Source of the DNA: CAYVJW01 sp964451885
GTDB taxonomy: Bacteria > Patescibacteriota > Gracilibacteria > UBA4473
Reading direction: 5' to 3'
Assembly: GCA_964451885.1 (NCBI GenBank)
Contig: CAYVJW010000109.1
Location: forward strand, 1-5,536
Length of the DNA: 5,536 nt
Each line of letters starts with the position of its first letter. Position 1 is the stretch's first letter. Below, piece by piece: positions 4,651-5,536 of the stretch. A program made the translations under genes and the position numbers. The notes beneath the pieces are model-generated. The model ran no database searches and was not told the origin of the DNA. It worked only from the letters and a program-made list of their open reading frames with translations.

Positions 4651-5475
4651 ATGTCATTTGCCATATTAGCAGCAATCCTCTCTGCCGCCTTCCACCCATT
4701 CTTTCCCGGATTCGCCCGAAAAGCCTCCCATCCCCTGACAATAAACTTCTGGGGCGTATGTGTCGCAGGTATAATTTTCTCATTCTGCTACTTCCGAATC
4801 ACCTTTTGGGAAAAAGTAATCGACCACTGGCAATTAGTAGTACTTGCCGGAATCCTCCACACCGTATACACCATACTGATGCTAAGTCTTATCAAAAAGC
4901 ATGAATTTCAAGTCATGTATCCCCTGACAAAACTAGCTCCCATCTTGATTTTGATTGGTGAAATTTTATTATTAGAGGCAACATTCACAATTGTTCAAAT
5001 TTTCGGAGTATTAAGTGTTATCACAGGAGCGTTGATATTTGGATTTGATAAAAAAATCGAACACGTGAGAATAAAAATAATATGCTCAATCTCGATAATT
5101 ACATTACTCGCAGGCTCCTATTACATAACTGATAAAAAACTTGTCGAATTTTTCACTGCCTCAGAAATGTGGGCATTAGTATTTTTCCAAATTCCCTTTT
5201 ATCTTCCAATCATATTTCGCAATAAAAAAGCCGCCATTGCCGACCTGAAAAATTGGAAAAATCTTGCCGGATATTCCATAACCATGATAGGAACCTGGTA
5301 CTTTGCCGTACTGGCTCTAAAAGGACTAGACGCGACATCTGTAGCCTCCGTCCGAAACTTATCAATCCTCTTCGGAATCATGGTAGGCGCCCATCTTTTT
5401 GATGAAGGGCATAAGGCGTGGCGTTATGTTGCAGCAGTACTGATTATAACAGGTGCAATACTGGTAGTATCGTAA
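4651..5475 (+). CDS. EamA/DMT-superfamily membrane transporter
   Basis: 274-aa protein of ten hydrophobic segments (about residues 2-20, 30-48, 60-80, 86-106, 113-131, 141-159, 172-189, 203-222, 227-250, 256-274), the usual plan of drug/metabolite transporters made of two five-helix EamA repeats. Family-like stretches are YPLTKLAPILILIGEILLLE (90-109) followed by the VQIFGVLSVITGALIF helix, and in the second half DATSVASVRNLSILFGIMVG (227-246) followed by HLFDEGHKAWRYVAAVLIITGAIL. These matching positions in the two halves support the internal duplication. Glu104 and Glu252 are equivalent acidic residues after helices 4 and 9. The family exports or imports amino acids, nucleotides and other metabolites; the substrate cannot be read from sequence. 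The start ATG has no Shine-Dalgarno, and promoter-like elements with dyads lie upstream. No terminator hairpin follows the stop. Confidence 0.88.
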   Translation: MSFAILAAILSAAFHPFFPGFARKASHPLTINFWGVCVAGIIFSFCYFRITFWEKVIDHWQLVVLAGILHTVYTILMLSLIKKHEFQVMYPLTKLAPILILIGEILLLEATFTIVQIFGVLSVITGALIFGFDKKIEHVRIKIICSISIITLLAGSYYITDKKLVEFFTASEMWALVFFQIPFYLPIIFRNKKAAIADLKNWKNLAGYSITMIGTWYFAVLALKGLDATSVASVRNLSILFGIMVGAHLFDEGHKAWRYVAAVLIITGAILVVS

Positions 5476-5496
5476 AAAGCCTGGGGAGTGATAAAC

Positions 5497-5524
5497 TTGA
5501 AAACGAACAACAAAGGTGTACAAT
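5497..5524 (+). promoter_or_regulatory. Promoter-like sequence at the right edge
   Basis: TTGAAA (5497-5502) and TACAAT (5519-5524) are separated by 16 bp, a good sigma-70-type pair. The transcript would begin near 5531 and serve a gene beyond the window. This conflicts with the ATG at 5523 being its start codon, so only one of the two readings can be fully right. Confidence 0.35.
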
Positions 5525-5536
5525 GAGAAAAGCTTA
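5523..5536 (+). CDS. Possible start of a further gene, cut by the window edge
   Basis: ATG AGA AAA GCT reads MRKA before the edge. AAAGGTG (5512-5518) lies 4 nt upstream and could serve as a Shine-Dalgarno. Four codons say nothing about the product. The competing reading is that this stretch is the -10 of a promoter. Confidence 0.25.

Overview
The window looks like AT-rich bacterial chromosome, probably from a small-genome lineage of the Candidate Phyla Radiation (Patescibacteria, possibly Peregrinibacteria or a relative). This assignment is tentative. It rests on short compact genes, several starts with no Shine-Dalgarno but a -10-like hexamer 7-8 nt upstream (a leaderless pattern), and a small four-helix 'LDPF...RRG' membrane protein of a type I associate with those genomes. 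No gene needs TGA read as a sense codon.

Left part (1-1800). A minus-strand ftsW (septal peptidoglycan glycosyltransferase) and a plus-strand pyk (pyruvate kinase, 1790-3193) point away from each other. Between them lies a plus-strand gene for a 123-aa membrane protein (1376-1747). The most striking feature is a 40-bp inverted repeat (1266-1305 and 1745-1784, 36/40 identical) that frames the small gene. Its outer ends lie 5-6 nt from the ATGs of ftsW and pyk. Each arm carries the same block: an operator-like 15-bp dyad, a diverged 7-bp centre, then AGGAG and a perfect TATAAT. A cell-division gene and a glycolytic gene therefore seem to start from the same promoter/operator cassette, which could co-regulate growth and division. 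The little gene has its own promoter-like sequence with a perfect 17-bp dyad at its spacer.

Middle (3194-3853). After pyk comes an AT-rich repeated spacer, then a thioredoxin-fold protein (3234-3773) with CNHC, CTPD and a GCSIKWK tail. A short GGGCA/TGCCC palindromic repeat touches its stop codon. Next is a strong terminator whose base pairing and U tract work only for minus-strand transcripts.

Right part (3854-5536). A 186-aa, tryptophan-rich membrane protein of unknown function lies on the minus strand. It has a textbook Shine-Dalgarno, its own terminator and a higher GC content than its neighbours, so it looks like a separately expressed, perhaps acquired gene. A 236-bp intergenic region full of dyads leads to a plus-strand EamA/DMT-family transporter (4651-5475). 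The last bases hold a promoter-like sequence or the first codons of another plus-strand gene.

I see no RNA gene, CRISPR array, transposase or phage gene.
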